From the NCBI GenBank assembly GCA_011389575.1, contig JAABUB010000002.1:1-64000 (forward strand): DNA of 64,000 bases, in the 5' to 3' direction. The notes beneath the pieces are model-generated. The model made no database searches. It saw only the letters and a program-made list of their open reading frames with translations, and had not been told where the DNA came from. The number at the start of each line of letters is the position of its first letter. The first letter of the stretch is position 1. This document shows positions 9,534-18,181 of this stretch, piece by piece. This stretch comes from Desulfotignum sp. (GTDB lineage Bacteria; Desulfobacterota; Desulfobacteria; Desulfobacterales; Desulfobacteraceae). A program made the translations under genes and the position numbers.

Positions 9534-9713
9534 TTATGTTTCCTGTTTCACAAACCGCAGCAGGAATTCAGAGTCTTTGGGGCTCAGGTCAAACTGCAGG
9601 GATGCTGCCTCAGCCAGTTTTTCCACCGGGGTGTCAGGAGATTTTTTCCGCTGTTCACTGACCCACTGGATCGCTTTTTTCAATGCTTCTCCCTGGGGCT
9701 GGACATTGCTCAT
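9534..9713 (-). CDS. Small conserved-looking 59-aa protein between gatA and mutL
   Basis: Not in the ORF track. Translation gives 59 aa starting MSNVQPQGEALKKAIQWVSE and ending LLRFVKQET. It is soluble, predicted helical and mildly charged, with no cysteines. Three things support it: an AAGGAAAAAAACC ribosome-binding site before ATG 9713, a reading frame that fills the gatA-mutL gap precisely, and a stop codon with zero bases to the mutL start. I do not recognise the family. The coupling suggests it is translated with mutL, but no function should be assumed. Confidence 0.75.
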   Translation of the reverse strand: MSNVQPQGEALKKAIQWVSEQRKKSPDTPVEKLAEAASLQFDLSPKDSEFLLRFVKQET

Positions 9714-9733
9714 GGTTTTTTTCCTTTATATCT

Positions 9734-11206
9734 TTAAAGCGTTGGGAACCGCCGGTTCAGGCAAAGGGATTTTTCAATCCCGTATCCCGCCCGCACCAGA
9801 GACAGTTCATCAAACCGGCCTGCCATCATCTGAATGCCTATGGGAAGGCCGTTTGCTGAAAATCCGCCGGGAACAGATATGCCGGGCACCCCGGCCATAT
9901 TGGCGGATAAGGTGAATATATCGGTCAGGTACATGGTAAGCGGATCATCCACTTTTTCTCCTAAGCGAAACGCAGGTGTTGGTGCCACCGGTGACAAAAG
10001 GATGTCACACACGTCAAATGCCCGGGAAAAATCTTCCATGATCAAAGCCCGAACCTGGGAGGCTTTGCCGTAATAGGCCTCATAATACCCGGCAGACAGG
10101 GCATAGGTACCGATGATGATCCTGCGCTGCACCTCCTTTCCGAACCCTTCGGATCTGGTCTGCTTGTACATGTCAATAAGATCATCTGCCTGGTGGGCCC
10201 TGAACCCGTATTTGACCCCGTCAAACCGGGCCAGGTTGGAACTGGCCTCACACGGGGCAATGATATAATAGGCTGCCACCACATAGGCTGTATGGGGCAA
10301 TGAGACCTCCACAATTTTTGCCCCCAGATCCTTGAGCACCTGCCTGGCATTGTCAAACACTGCCAGCACATCCGGATCAACGCCTTCCATGCCCAGGTAT
10401 TCTCTGGGGATACCCACGGTCATGCCCCGGAGGCTGTGTTTGTCAAAAGCAGCCAGACCTGTGGTAAAATCCGGAACATCTTTGGAGGCACTGGTGGAAT
10501 CCAGAGGATCATGGCCGGCTATCAGGTTCATTATCAGGGCGGCATCTTCCACGGTGCGGGCAATGGGGCCGATCTGGTCCAGAGAAGAGGCATAGGAAAC
10601 CAGACCGAATCGGGATACCCGGCCATAGGTGGGTTTGAGTCCCACAACCCCGCAATGGGAGGCGGGCTGGCGGATGGATCCGCCGGTATCTGTTGCCAGC
10701 GCAGCACTGCAGAACTGCGATGCCACAGCAGCAGCAGACCCGCCGCTGGAGCCGCCCGGCACATATTTTTCGTTCCAGGGGTTTTTGGTGGGAAAATAAC
10801 CGGAATTTTCCGTGGATGATCCCATGCCGAACTCATCCATATTGGTTTTACCAAGGATGACCCCCCGGGCCTGCCGGAATTTTTTCACCACAGTGGCATC
10901 ATATCGGGGAACAAAATTATCCAGAATTCTGGACCCGCAGCTGGTACGCATCCCTTTGGTGCACAACAGGTCTTTCATGGCCATGGGGATACCGGCAAAA
11001 GCCGTCTGAATGCCGGCAGCTATCTGCTGGTCGGCAGCATCGGCCTGGGCCAGGGCATCAGCACTGTCCAAAAAGGCAAAGCTTTTGATGGTATCATCAT
11101 GGGCGGCAATGCGGTCCAGCAGTGAGCCGGTGAGTTCCCTGGAGGATATTTTTTTTTCATCCAGCAGGCGGCGGGCGTCTGCCAGGGTCAATGTATGTAA
11201 ATCCAT
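9734..11206 (-). CDS. gatA: Aspartyl/glutamyl-tRNA amidotransferase subunit A
   Basis: GatA, 490 aa, the glutaminase/amidase subunit of GatCAB. The amidase-signature core is intact: the catalytic lysine in AMKDLLC, the Ser-cisSer region in GGSSGGSAAA, and DTGGSIRQPA. The start at 11206 has AAGGAAAAAATAC upstream. It follows gatC by 16 bp and precedes the 59-aa ORF and mutL. Ammonia released here is passed to GatB, which is encoded at 696-2135 on the other strand. Confidence 0.96.
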   Translation of the reverse strand: MDLHTLTLADARRLLDEKKISSRELTGSLLDRIAAHDDTIKSFAFLDSADALAQADAADQQIAAGIQTAFAGIPMAMKDLLCTKGMRTSCGSRILDNFVPRYDATVVKKFRQARGVILGKTNMDEFGMGSSTENSGYFPTKNPWNEKYVPGGSSGGSAAAVASQFCSAALATDTGGSIRQPASHCGVVGLKPTYGRVSRFGLVSYASSLDQIGPIARTVEDAALIMNLIAGHDPLDSTSASKDVPDFTTGLAAFDKHSLRGMTVGIPREYLGMEGVDPDVLAVFDNARQVLKDLGAKIVEVSLPHTAYVVAAYYIIAPCEASSNLARFDGVKYGFRAHQADDLIDMYKQTRSEGFGKEVQRRIIIGTYALSAGYYEAYYGKASQVRALIMEDFSRAFDVCDILLSPVAPTPAFRLGEKVDDPLTMYLTDIFTLSANMAGVPGISVPGGFSANGLPIGIQMMAGRFDELSLVRAGYGIEKSLCLNRRFPTL

Positions 11207-11222
11207 GTATTTTTTCCTTATG

Positions 11223-11522
11223 TCATCTGCCGGGCTGTTTCACTACCCTGGGTACCAGATAATAATCATCTTCTTTGTGCGGGGCATTGGCCAGGGTCAC
11301 ATCAGGGCCGGGACTGGGACAAACCGTATCTTCGCGCAGTACATTTTCCATGAACGCGGCACCGGATACCGGTTTGACATCCTGTACATCCACATGGGCC
11401 AGTTTGTCCATATAATCCAGAATACCGCTCAATTGTTCACAAAGGGATGCTTTGCTCTGGTCGTCGATTTCAAGGCGGGCCAGGTGGGCGATGTTTTCAA
11501 CTTCCTGTGGTGAAATTTTCAT
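11223..11522 (-). CDS. gatC: Aspartyl/glutamyl-tRNA amidotransferase subunit C
   Basis: A 99-aa GatC of normal length, opening with the typical helix (MKISPQEVENIAHLARLEI) and closing with the conserved NAPHKEDDYYLVPRVV segment. GatC wraps around GatA and stabilises the GatAB interface. Its start lies two bases after the stop of the SPOR-domain gene, and gatA follows by 16 bp, so the three are probably one transcript. Confidence 0.95.
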   Translation of the reverse strand: MKISPQEVENIAHLARLEIDDQSKASLCEQLSGILDYMDKLAHVDVQDVKPVSGAAFMENVLREDTVCPSPGPDVTLANAPHKEDDYYLVPRVVKQPGR

Positions 11523-11524
11523 GC

Positions 11525-12280
11525 TTATTCCTTTTTAATAATCATGCCGTTGATACCGGCCTGGTTCAATTTTTCAAGATACCGGCGCGCTGCATCCCGG
11601 GTGGCAAATGCCCCCACACGCACCCGGTACCAGGTCACCCCATCTATTTTTTTGCTGGTACGCATGGCGGTAAATCCTTTTTCATCCAGGACCGCTGTCT
11701 GGGTGACAGCATCTTTAAAGGATTTAAATGCTGCCACCTGGATGGTATAATCCCCAACGGTTCCCATAGCAGAATCTGGTGCATTTTTTTCAGGTGCCGA
11801 AGCTGTGCGGGATCCGGCAGGTGCCGATTTTTCATCTGCAGCATCATCCCTGGCTGTGGCAGATGCCTTGAATGTGGCTGCTTTTTTACTGGTTTTCACA
11901 GGAACCGGCTCCGGGCCTGTGGTTTTTGGTGCAGGGGGCACCCGGGTATCTGTGGTTTCCTGCTGCATTTTTTTTGCCTCCAGGGGTTTGTTTTCCTCTT
12001 TTCCCGGGATCACCTCTACTGCCAGTGCCTGCATATCATCCGGCTTGACAGGTTCGTTAAGTGCCTCAAAATAATGCAGCGCAATTTTCTTATCCGGATC
12101 TTGCGGGTTTTCTGCCTTTTGTGTTTTCTGGACCATGGCCTGGAGCCGTTCCTGAAAACTGTGGGTTTCAAAAGTTATGGGGGCAGTGCCCCGGCCCACC
12201 ATGATCCCCAGCAAAAACATCCATGCGCCGATAAATATATAAATGGTATATTTTATGGCCCCCTTAAAGGACATGGTCAC
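11525..12280 (-). CDS. SPOR-domain membrane-anchored protein
   Basis: A 251-aa protein with one N-terminal transmembrane helix (about residues 10-30). A long Pro/Ala/Lys-rich periplasmic linker (about 55-170) follows, then a C-terminal SPOR domain ([15 protein letters not shown]... to the end). SPOR domains bind denuded glycan strands at the septum, so a cell-division or peptidoglycan role is likely. The start is either the GTG at 12280, overlapping the argS stop by four bases, or the ATG at 12274. Both give the same domain content. Confidence 0.85.
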   Translation of the reverse strand: MTMSFKGAIKYTIYIFIGAWMFLLGIMVGRGTAPITFETHSFQERLQAMVQKTQKAENPQDPDKKIALHYFEALNEPVKPDDMQALAVEVIPGKEENKPLEAKKMQQETTDTRVPPAPKTTGPEPVPVKTSKKAATFKASATARDDAADEKSAPAGSRTASAPEKNAPDSAMGTVGDYTIQVAAFKSFKDAVTQTAVLDEKGFTAMRTSKKIDGVTWYRVRVGAFATRDAARRYLEKLNQAGINGMIIKKE

Positions 12281-13944
12281 ATTCTTTCAGGTGCAGACAC
12301 CCCTAAAAGTGCAAGTCCGTTGCGGATCACTTTTTTCACGGCCAGCACCAGACTGAGCCGGGCCCCGGACAACGCAATATCTTCAGTGATCACCTTATGC
12401 CGGTTGTAATAAGCATGAAAAGCAGATGCCAGGGACATCAGATAGGTGAAAATCACATGGGGGTGGCAGGTGGCAGCACTTTTTTCCACCTGTTCGGGAA
12501 ACCCTGCCAGAATTTTGATCAGATTGATCTCTTCGGGTTCCACCAGATGCGACAGATTTTTGCCCCGGGTAAAATCGTTGTCCTCCACCAGGTTCCGATC
12601 CAATGCCTTGGACAAAATACCTGCAATGCGTGCATGGACATACTGGACATAATAGACCGGGTTGTCACTGCTTTTCTGCTTTGCCACTTCCAGATCAAAA
12701 TCCAGGCCCGAGTCATAGCTGCGGCTTAAAAACATAAACCGTGCCGCATCTATTCCCACCTCATCCACAATATCTTTCAGGGTGACAAATTCTCCGGCCC
12801 GGGTGGACATCTGGACGGGACTGCCTCCCCGAAGCAGGTTCACCAGCTGCACCAGAATGACCTGAAACTGGTCACGGCTTTTGCCCAGCGCCACCACAGA
12901 GGCTGCCATGCGGTTGATATATCCGTGGTGGTCCGCACCCCAGACATCGATGACCCGGTGAAATCCGCGTTCAAATTTTTCCTGGTGATAGGCAATATCC
13001 GAGGCAAAATATGTGGTCATTTTATTGCTTCTCACCACCACCCGGTCTTTTTCATCCCCGAAATCCCGGGTCCTGAACCACAGGGCCCCGTCTTTTTCAT
13101 ACACCAAATCTTTTGCCTGAAGATCTGCCAGGGTCTCTGCAAGCCGGCCGGAATCATACAGACTCTGCTCACTGAACCATTTGTCAAAAATCACGCCAAA
13201 AGCGGCCAGATCCCTGCGGATGCCTTCTAGTATCTGCTGTGCCGCATACCTGGCACACACGGCAATGCCGGCCTCATCACTTTGGTTTACAAAATCCGGG
13301 CCCTGGCGTTCAAGAACCTGGCGGGCCAGATCTCGGATATATTCCCCCTTGTAACAGTCATCGGGAAAATCACCCCTGCGGCCGGAAATTTCCAGCAGCC
13401 TGAACCAGACCGATGTGCCCAGGGTTTTGATCTGCCGGCCGGAATCATTGATATAATATTCTTTGGAAACCTTGAATCCGGCAAAAGCAAGAATATTTCC
13501 CACGGCATCTCCCACGGCAGCGCCTCTGCCATGTCCCACATGCAGAGGTCCTGTGGGGTTGGCAGAGACAAATTCCACCTGGACCGGTTCATTTCGGCCA
13601 AAGTTGGAGGATCCGTAACCAATATCTTGTGCAAGTATCTGGTCCACCTTCGGGTGCCAGGCCGATGGCTGCAGGAAAAAATTGATAAACCCGGGACCGG
13701 CCACTTCCACTTTTTCAATAAATGCTGCATGCTCCATTGCTGCAACAATAGTATGGGCAATTTTTTTGGGGGGCATTTTCTGGATGCCTGCCGATACCAT
13801 GGCAAAATTGGTGGACAAGTCCCCTTGGGAAGCATGTTTAGGGGCTTCTATTTCCATTTCCGGCATCTGGTCACAAGGCAGCATGCCGGTGTCAAACGCC
13901 TTTTTTGCGGCGGTTTGAACGATTTCTTTTACTGTATTTTTCAT
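12277..13944 (-). CDS. argS: Arginyl-tRNA synthetase
   Basis: ArgRS, 555 aa, charges tRNA(Arg). It has the N-terminal Add1-like domain, the HIGH-type signature [10 protein letters not shown], the ArgRS-type second motif [10 protein letters not shown] in place of KMSKS, and the C-terminal anticodon-binding helical domain ending YYNRHKVI...GLALLGV. It overlaps the SPOR gene by four bases and follows the 150-aa acidic-tail ORF by 24 bp. It therefore heads a translation/repair/division operon (argS-SPOR-gatC-gatA-59aa-mutL). Confidence 0.97.
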   Translation of the reverse strand: MKNTVKEIVQTAAKKAFDTGMLPCDQMPEMEIEAPKHASQGDLSTNFAMVSAGIQKMPPKKIAHTIVAAMEHAAFIEKVEVAGPGFINFFLQPSAWHPKVDQILAQDIGYGSSNFGRNEPVQVEFVSANPTGPLHVGHGRGAAVGDAVGNILAFAGFKVSKEYYINDSGRQIKTLGTSVWFRLLEISGRRGDFPDDCYKGEYIRDLARQVLERQGPDFVNQSDEAGIAVCARYAAQQILEGIRRDLAAFGVIFDKWFSEQSLYDSGRLAETLADLQAKDLVYEKDGALWFRTRDFGDEKDRVVVRSNKMTTYFASDIAYHQEKFERGFHRVIDVWGADHHGYINRMAASVVALGKSRDQFQVILVQLVNLLRGGSPVQMSTRAGEFVTLKDIVDEVGIDAARFMFLSRSYDSGLDFDLEVAKQKSSDNPVYYVQYVHARIAGILSKALDRNLVEDNDFTRGKNLSHLVEPEEINLIKILAGFPEQVEKSAATCHPHVIFTYLMSLASAFHAYYNRHKVITEDIALSGARLSLVLAVKKVIRNGLALLGVSAPERM

Positions 13945-13968
13945 ATGGCCTGGTTTGGCATCTGCCTT

Positions 13969-14421
13969 CTAATTTTCGTGTTCAGAAGTATCTTCCGGTG
14001 TAAATCTCGGGGTATCATCTTCAGAATCGATTTCCTTTATTTCATCTTCTTTGGAATCACCATCTTCATCCAGGAGTGCATCCAGTTCAACATCTTCATC
14101 TTCCAGCGCAAATTCTTCCTCTTCAGGCAGGGTTTCAGAATCCTTGAACTCCACTATGACCTTATCCTGGGTTGTGTCTGTGAAAAAATCAAGGGTTTCC
14201 CCATGGAGCTTGATACACAGATCCCGGGTGGGAAAAAAAGACCTGCGCCGCAGCAACCGGGTAAAAGGGTCCAGACCCTCCTTTGCTGCAGCAGCCATCT
14301 GTGCAAGATCATATTTTTCCTCATGCAGGGGCATGACAACCCCGGGATCCACTTCACTGGATTCCAGGACCGTTAAAATATTGTCTTTCACATTTTTTTC
14401 AAAACGAATTTTTTGTTTCAT
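13969..14421 (-). CDS. Hypothetical protein with strongly acidic C-terminus
   Basis: A 150-aa soluble protein. The first ~95 residues form a basic, probably folded domain (MKQKIRFEKNVKDNILTVLE..., LLRRRSFFPTRDL). The last ~50 are almost entirely Asp/Glu/Ser (EEEEFALEDEDVELD and on) and likely disordered. I do not recognise the family. It has an acceptable GGAG-type site before ATG 14421 and lies 24 bp upstream of argS, so it is probably the first gene of that operon. The acidic tail could mimic nucleic acid or stabilise a basic partner, but this is inference only. Confidence 0.75.
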   Translation of the reverse strand: MKQKIRFEKNVKDNILTVLESSEVDPGVVMPLHEEKYDLAQMAAAAKEGLDPFTRLLRRRSFFPTRDLCIKLHGETLDFFTDTTQDKVIVEFKDSETLPEEEEFALEDEDVELDALLDEDGDSKEDEIKEIDSEDDTPRFTPEDTSEHEN

Positions 14422-14524
14422 CTATTTTTCTCCTGTAAAAAGCATTGTCCTAAAACCCCTTAATATAGCGCAACCATTCTTTGTGTCAACAACAAGATGC
14501 GCCATTAAAAATCCAAGTTAGGTA

Positions 14525-14553
14525 TTGACCTGTTTTGCACAAGATGATATAAA
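14525..14553 (+). promoter_or_regulatory. Promoter of the tRNA-Ser pair
   Basis: TTGACC and TATAAA are spaced by 17 bp and end 16 bp before the first tRNA base. Confidence 0.8.
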
Positions 14554-14569
14554 TCTTTGGTTAATTTTT

Positions 14570-14657
14570 GGAGGAGTGGCCGAGCGGCTGAAGGCGGCGG
14601 TCTTGAAAACCGTTAAGTGTCAAAGCTTCGTGGGTTCGAATCCTACCTCCTCCGCCA
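14570..14657 (+). tRNA. tRNA-Ser (UGA)
   Basis: An 88-nt class II tRNA with encoded CCA. The acceptor stem GGAGGAG pairs with CTCCTCC, with discriminator G. The anticodon loop CTTGAAA reads UGA (UCN codons). There is a long variable arm, and the T loop is GGTTCGAATCC. Confidence 0.96.
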
Positions 14658-14672
14658 CAAAAAAATTGTCAC

Positions 14673-14764
14673 GGAGAAATGGCCGAGTGGCTGAAGGCGC
14701 TCGCCTGCTAAGCGAGTATGGGGGTAACACTCCATCGAGAGTTCGAATCTCTCTTTCTCCGCCA
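14673..14764 (+). tRNA. tRNA-Ser (GCU)
   Basis: A 92-nt class II tRNA with encoded CCA. The acceptor GGAGAAA pairs with TTTCTCC, with discriminator G. The anticodon loop CTGCTAA reads GCU (AGC/AGU codons). There is a long variable arm. It lies 15 bp after the first tRNA-Ser and shares its promoter. Confidence 0.96.
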
Positions 14765-14769
14765 CAGTC

Positions 14770-14814
14770 AAGGGTCTTCGGATTTGATATGATCAATCTG
14801 GAGACCCTTTTTTT
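14770..14814 (+). terminator. Rho-independent terminator of the tRNA pair
   Basis: AAGGGTCT pairs with AGACCCTT around an inner imperfect hairpin and runs directly into seven T residues. Confidence 0.85.
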
Positions 14815-14852
14815 GTCTGTAAGGTGTAAATTCTGGTGTGAAAAAAATATTT

Positions 14853-16067
14853 TTATGCAGGTTTTAACAATGAGTACACCTGCATGGGATTATTGATGCC
14901 TTTCAACAAAACCTTATCCCTGTCATATACCGGCCACAGGCCATCGATCAGATCTCTGGTGGCCTGGTTTACCAGAATATCACCGCCTGTGGCATAATCA
15001 GACAGGCGCGAAGCAATATTGGTCACAGACCCGGACGCGGTAAAGGTCATGCGGGTATCCAAAAGACCTTTGAATCTGGTCATACCCACCAGTGCGGTAC
15101 CGGAACTGATCCCCATGTTCACCTCCAGGGCCTCCATGTCTGAAAAAAGTTTCTCTCTGGAAATGGACTGGTTGACCGACCGGCTTCTGGCTGCGATTTC
15201 AAAGGCGGCTTTCACTGCATTCATGGCATTGGTTTTCGGGTCATGGTCCTTGAAAATAATCATGAACGCATCCCCGCTGGTTTCATTTATCTCACCGTGG
15301 GACCGGTGTATAGGGTCCACAAAACTGGAAAACAATTTTTCAATAATGGCGTTTACTTCCTGCTCAGACCGGCTGGCACTCAGGGCCGTATACCCCTCCA
15401 GATCCAGAAACAGCACACTGACATGTTTTTGTTCTTTTTCCCGGGTCAGAAGATCCGGATTCCTGTCCGCCATCTGGCGCACCGATCCCGGGATAAAAGC
15501 AGACAGGTTGGCCAGGGTCTGGCTGATGCGGATTTTTTCTCTGGTGATTTCCCACTGCCTTTTGGCATTTAATATGATGGTACCCAAAATGCCGGCAAAA
15601 TCCCGGATCAGATAAAAATCTTTGCGGGTATACCGGGTCATGGGCTGGATCACCACACTGATAATGGCCAGGATCCGGTCTTCCACAAACACGGGCATGG
15701 CATATTCCGGACCCACTGCCACCCGGGTGCCATCCGGTCTGACTATCGGTTCACTGTTGGAAACCACCACAGCATTTTTTTTGCTGATGGCCCGTTGTAC
15801 AGCCGGCCGGACCCGTTTGCAGGACTGACAGTTCACAGGCTGCTCATACAAAGCGCACTGCAGCGGGCTTGTGTACTGCTGTGCATCCGGATCCAGCAGC
15901 AGAATACAGACCTCCATGGCACTGGGAATAAGATTGCGCAGCTCTTCGCGCACGGTTTCAATAATCTCACTGACATCCATGAGCGGGGCGATCTTTTTGA
16001 TCAGATCCTGCTGGACATGAAAGCGTTCCTTGTAATAATGGTCCATTTTCCGCCTTTTTGTATTCAC
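14853..16067 (-). CDS. GAF domain-containing class III adenylate/guanylate cyclase
   Basis: A 404-aa soluble protein. A GAF-like sensor domain (about residues 25-170) contains CxxC-type cysteines (NCQSCKRV). A class III nucleotide cyclase domain (about 200-400) follows. The first metal-binding Asp is in LFLDLEGYTALS, the second in ETSGDAFMIIF, and the Asn/Arg pair is in VTNIASR. The substrate-selecting position reads S in ASGSVTN, so ATP versus GTP preference is unclear. The frame starts at a GTG at 16067 (AGGG six bases upstream); the ATG at 16046 is an alternative. It converges on the tRNA genes and has no obvious operon partner. A cytoplasmic second-messenger role is likely. Confidence 0.85.
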   Translation of the reverse strand: MNTKRRKMDHYYKERFHVQQDLIKKIAPLMDVSEIIETVREELRNLIPSAMEVCILLLDPDAQQYTSPLQCALYEQPVNCQSCKRVRPAVQRAISKKNAVVVSNSEPIVRPDGTRVAVGPEYAMPVFVEDRILAIISVVIQPMTRYTRKDFYLIRDFAGILGTIILNAKRQWEITREKIRISQTLANLSAFIPGSVRQMADRNPDLLTREKEQKHVSVLFLDLEGYTALSASRSEQEVNAIIEKLFSSFVDPIHRSHGEINETSGDAFMIIFKDHDPKTNAMNAVKAAFEIAARSRSVNQSISREKLFSDMEALEVNMGISSGTALVGMTRFKGLLDTRMTFTASGSVTNIASRLSDYATGGDILVNQATRDLIDGLWPVYDRDKVLLKGINNPMQVYSLLKPA

Positions 16068-16091
16068 TGTTTGCCCTGGATCCTCCTGGTT

Positions 16092-16415
16092 TTAAAAATG
16101 CCAGGTCATTGTGCCTAACCAGATATCAATACCGTCATTGGGGGATTTAATGGAGGCATTGGAATAATGCATATACCCCAGCTTGATGTCAATATGATTA
16201 ATAAAAACACCAAGACTGATGCGGTCTTCAAACTGAAAATTGGTGGAAAGATTTCTGCCGGCTATTTTGTAGTCATCATCCTGTCTTTTTTTGTGCAACC
16301 GCAGCCACATGTAAATTATCCCGGTGTGTATCACAAAAAACAACTTTGTGGATAGACCAAACTTCAAAAAAGAAAAGGGATGGTCAGTTCCCCACCAAAG
16401 GGAGCATTCAGACAA
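16092..16415 (-). pseudogene. Remnant of a PagL-like lipid A deacylase (acyloxyacyl hydrolase)
   Basis: The last ~60 codons of this frame read like the C-terminus of PagL-type outer-membrane lipid A 3-O-deacylases. There is an FQFEDRISLG strand, the catalytic-type GYMHYSNASI motif (His and Ser two apart), SPNDGI, and a final aromatic residue (MTWHF). The upstream part is only partly convincing (FGLSTKLFFVIHTGIIY), then homology stops. There is no signal peptide and no ribosome-binding site, and other minus-strand frames upstream contain stops. Full-length relatives are roughly 180-200 aa, so this appears to be a 5'-truncated or frameshifted relic. Confidence 0.5.
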
Positions 16416-16513
16416 GATTTTTCGATACTATATCATATCACCCGCACCTTATCAGGGTTTGTGCCAAACGGATTTTTTACTTACGATTGCCCGCAAACAG
16501 CATGCTTTTACCC

Positions 16514-16542
16514 TTGACATAAAATTTGAGTAAGTTTATATC
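16514..16542 (+). promoter_or_regulatory. Candidate promoter of the RsbRD_N-dsrMKJOP transcript
   Basis: TTGACA and TATATC are separated by 17 bp, ending 60 bp before the ATG at 16602. Confidence 0.65.
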
Positions 16543-16601
16543 CTTCTAAAAATTGTTACAGGGCACTATTGTTGAACAAACCAGGGAATTGCCATAAACA
16601 A

Positions 16602-17117
16602 ATGACATTAAAACAGACGATCGAAGACAACCACACCATATTGCTGAAAAAATGGTTTCAGGCAACCATTGATACCTATCCCGCCCAGAGCGCAAAAATT
16701 CTGGGCAAAGATGTCGACCGGTTCGACAATCCCGTGGGTGCGGTCACCAGAGAATCTTTGGAAGACATCTTGCATCTGCTGGCCTCCGATTATACCAGTG
16801 ACGCCCTTGAAAAGGCACTGGATCCGGTCATCCGTATCCGGGCGGTCCAGGCATTTTCAGCAGCCGATGCTGTCAGCTTTATTCTTGCCCTTAAAAACAT
16901 TGGTGAAACAGTCATGGATTCATCCTTTTTCCGGGAATTTGACCGGATGGTGGACCAGGTCCTTCTGGCCGGGTTCAACCGGCTGATGAAATGCAGAGAA
17001 GATATATTCCTTTTAAAGGCCACAGAAAGCAAACGGCGCATTCATGCAGCCTTTGAAAGGGCAGGTTTGGTAAAGGAGCTTAAGGAGGAAGACCTGCTTG
17101 GCTCGAAAAAATCTTAA
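16602..17117 (+). CDS. RsbRD N-terminal-domain-like protein upstream of dsrM
   Basis: A 171-aa all-helical soluble protein resembling the RsbRD N-terminal (non-haem globin-like sensor) family. It begins TLKQTIEDNHTILLKKWFQATI and contains an NPVGAVTRESLEDI segment, both typical. No STAS or other output domain follows, so it is a stand-alone sensor domain. The track start is a TTG at 16569; I prefer the ATG at 16602, although no strong ribosome-binding site is visible for either. It sits between the only good promoter in the region and dsrM, 56 bp before dsrM, so it is likely the first gene of the dsr transcript. A regulatory or stabilising role for the Dsr complex is inference from position. 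Confidence 0.75.
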   Translation: MTLKQTIEDNHTILLKKWFQATIDTYPAQSAKILGKDVDRFDNPVGAVTRESLEDILHLLASDYTSDALEKALDPVIRIRAVQAFSAADAVSFILALKNIGETVMDSSFFREFDRMVDQVLLAGFNRLMKCREDIFLLKATESKRRIHAAFERAGLVKELKEEDLLGSKKS

Positions 17118-17149
17118 CATGCATGACAAAATTTAAGGTTTGTCATGCA
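17118..17149 (+). promoter_or_regulatory. Perfect hairpin in the dsrM leader
   Basis: ATGCATGACAAA and its exact complement flank an 8-nt spacer. The repeat lies between the upstream gene's stop and the dsrM ribosome-binding site. There is no T-run, so it is not a standard terminator. It could be an RNA-processing or stability element, or a protein operator. Confidence 0.6.
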
Positions 17150-17173
17150 TACAATCTATGAGGTGGTTATAAC

Positions 17174-18178
17174 ATGACACAAAAGTACTTGATCCCCCTG
17201 ACAGCAGTATTTCTGCTTTTTCTCGTGGCGTACACAGGGGCGGGAGCAGGACTTGGGTGGTTCTTCGGGATTGTAGTTCCCTACCTGGCAGTGCTGGCCT
17301 TTTTGGTCGGCTTTGTCGTTAAAGTGATGGGATGGACAGCGTCTGCTGTTCCTTTCAGAATCCCCACAACCTGCGGACAGCAAAAGTCACTTCCCTGGAT
17401 TAAACAAAACCCCATTGACAATCCGGATACGTCATCTGGTGTGTTTGTCCGGATGCTTCTGGAGATATTTGCCTTCCGGTCGCTTTTCCGTAACACCAAA
17501 GCAGCATTCAACCGCAATGCATCCAACAGGATCATCTATTCCTGGGAGATTTTTCTGTGGGTGGCGGCCCTGGCTTTCCATTACGCATTTCTGGTGGTGG
17601 TGCTGCGGCATTTCAGATTTTTCACCGCCCCGGTGCCCGGTGCCGTTCAGTTTTTAGAAGCCCTGGACGGTATTGTGCAGGTGGGTCTGCCCGGGTTGTT
17701 TTTATCCGGCGTGGTCCTGCCGGCAGCCGCCCTGTTTCTTCTGGCACGCCGGCTGTTTGATGCCAAAGTGAAATATATGTCCCGGGCATCTGATTATTTT
17801 CCCTTGTTTCTGATCCTGGGCATTGCCGCCACCGGCATATCCATGCGGTATTTCACCAAGGTGGATGTCACCGGTATCAAGGAGATGACCATGGGTCTGG
17901 TTACCTTCAGTCCTGTCATCCCTGACGGAATAGGCGGACTGTTTTACGGCCATCTGTTCCTGGTCAGTATTCTGTTTGCCTATTTTCCGGCCAGCAAGCT
18001 CATGCATCTGGGGGGCGTATTCCTGAGCCCCACACGGAACATGGCCAATAATACCCGGGCCAGAAGACATATCAATCCCTGGAATTATGATGTGCCTATC
18101 CATACCTACGAAGAATATGAAGATCACTTCAGAGACAAAATGATTGAAGCTGGTTTGCCAGTGGATAAGAAGGAGTAA
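17174..18178 (+). CDS. dsrM: Sulfite reduction-associated complex membrane cytochrome b subunit DsrM
   Basis: DsrM, 334 aa, is the NarI-like dihaem cytochrome b of the DsrMKJOP complex, which moves electrons from the quinone pool or periplasm to the cytoplasmic DsrC trisulfide. The sequence shows about six hydrophobic helices (near residues 8-28, 33-50, 110-130, 160-180, 195-215 and 255-275) with histidines in the helices (FHYAF, VLRHF). A GAGGTGG site precedes ATG 17174. It opens a tightly packed five-gene operon in the usual order M-K-J-O-P. Confidence 0.95.
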   Translation: MTQKYLIPLTAVFLLFLVAYTGAGAGLGWFFGIVVPYLAVLAFLVGFVVKVMGWTASAVPFRIPTTCGQQKSLPWIKQNPIDNPDTSSGVFVRMLLEIFAFRSLFRNTKAAFNRNASNRIIYSWEIFLWVAALAFHYAFLVVVLRHFRFFTAPVPGAVQFLEALDGIVQVGLPGLFLSGVVLPAAALFLLARRLFDAKVKYMSRASDYFPLFLILGIAATGISMRYFTKVDVTGIKEMTMGLVTFSPVIPDGIGGLFYGHLFLVSILFAYFPASKLMHLGGVFLSPTRNMANNTRARRHINPWNYDVPIHTYEEYEDHFRDKMIEAGLPVDKKE

Positions 18179-18181
18179 TCA

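Noticed and set aside
8580-9737. 385-aa plus-strand ORF opposite mutL
   Set aside because: Antisense shadow with unnatural His/Cys-rich composition; mutL motifs on the other strand are unambiguous.
13282-14376. 364-aa plus-strand ORF opposite argS and its upstream neighbour
   Set aside because: It crosses two minus-strand genes in antisense and has a Phe/Ile/Cys-rich reversed composition.
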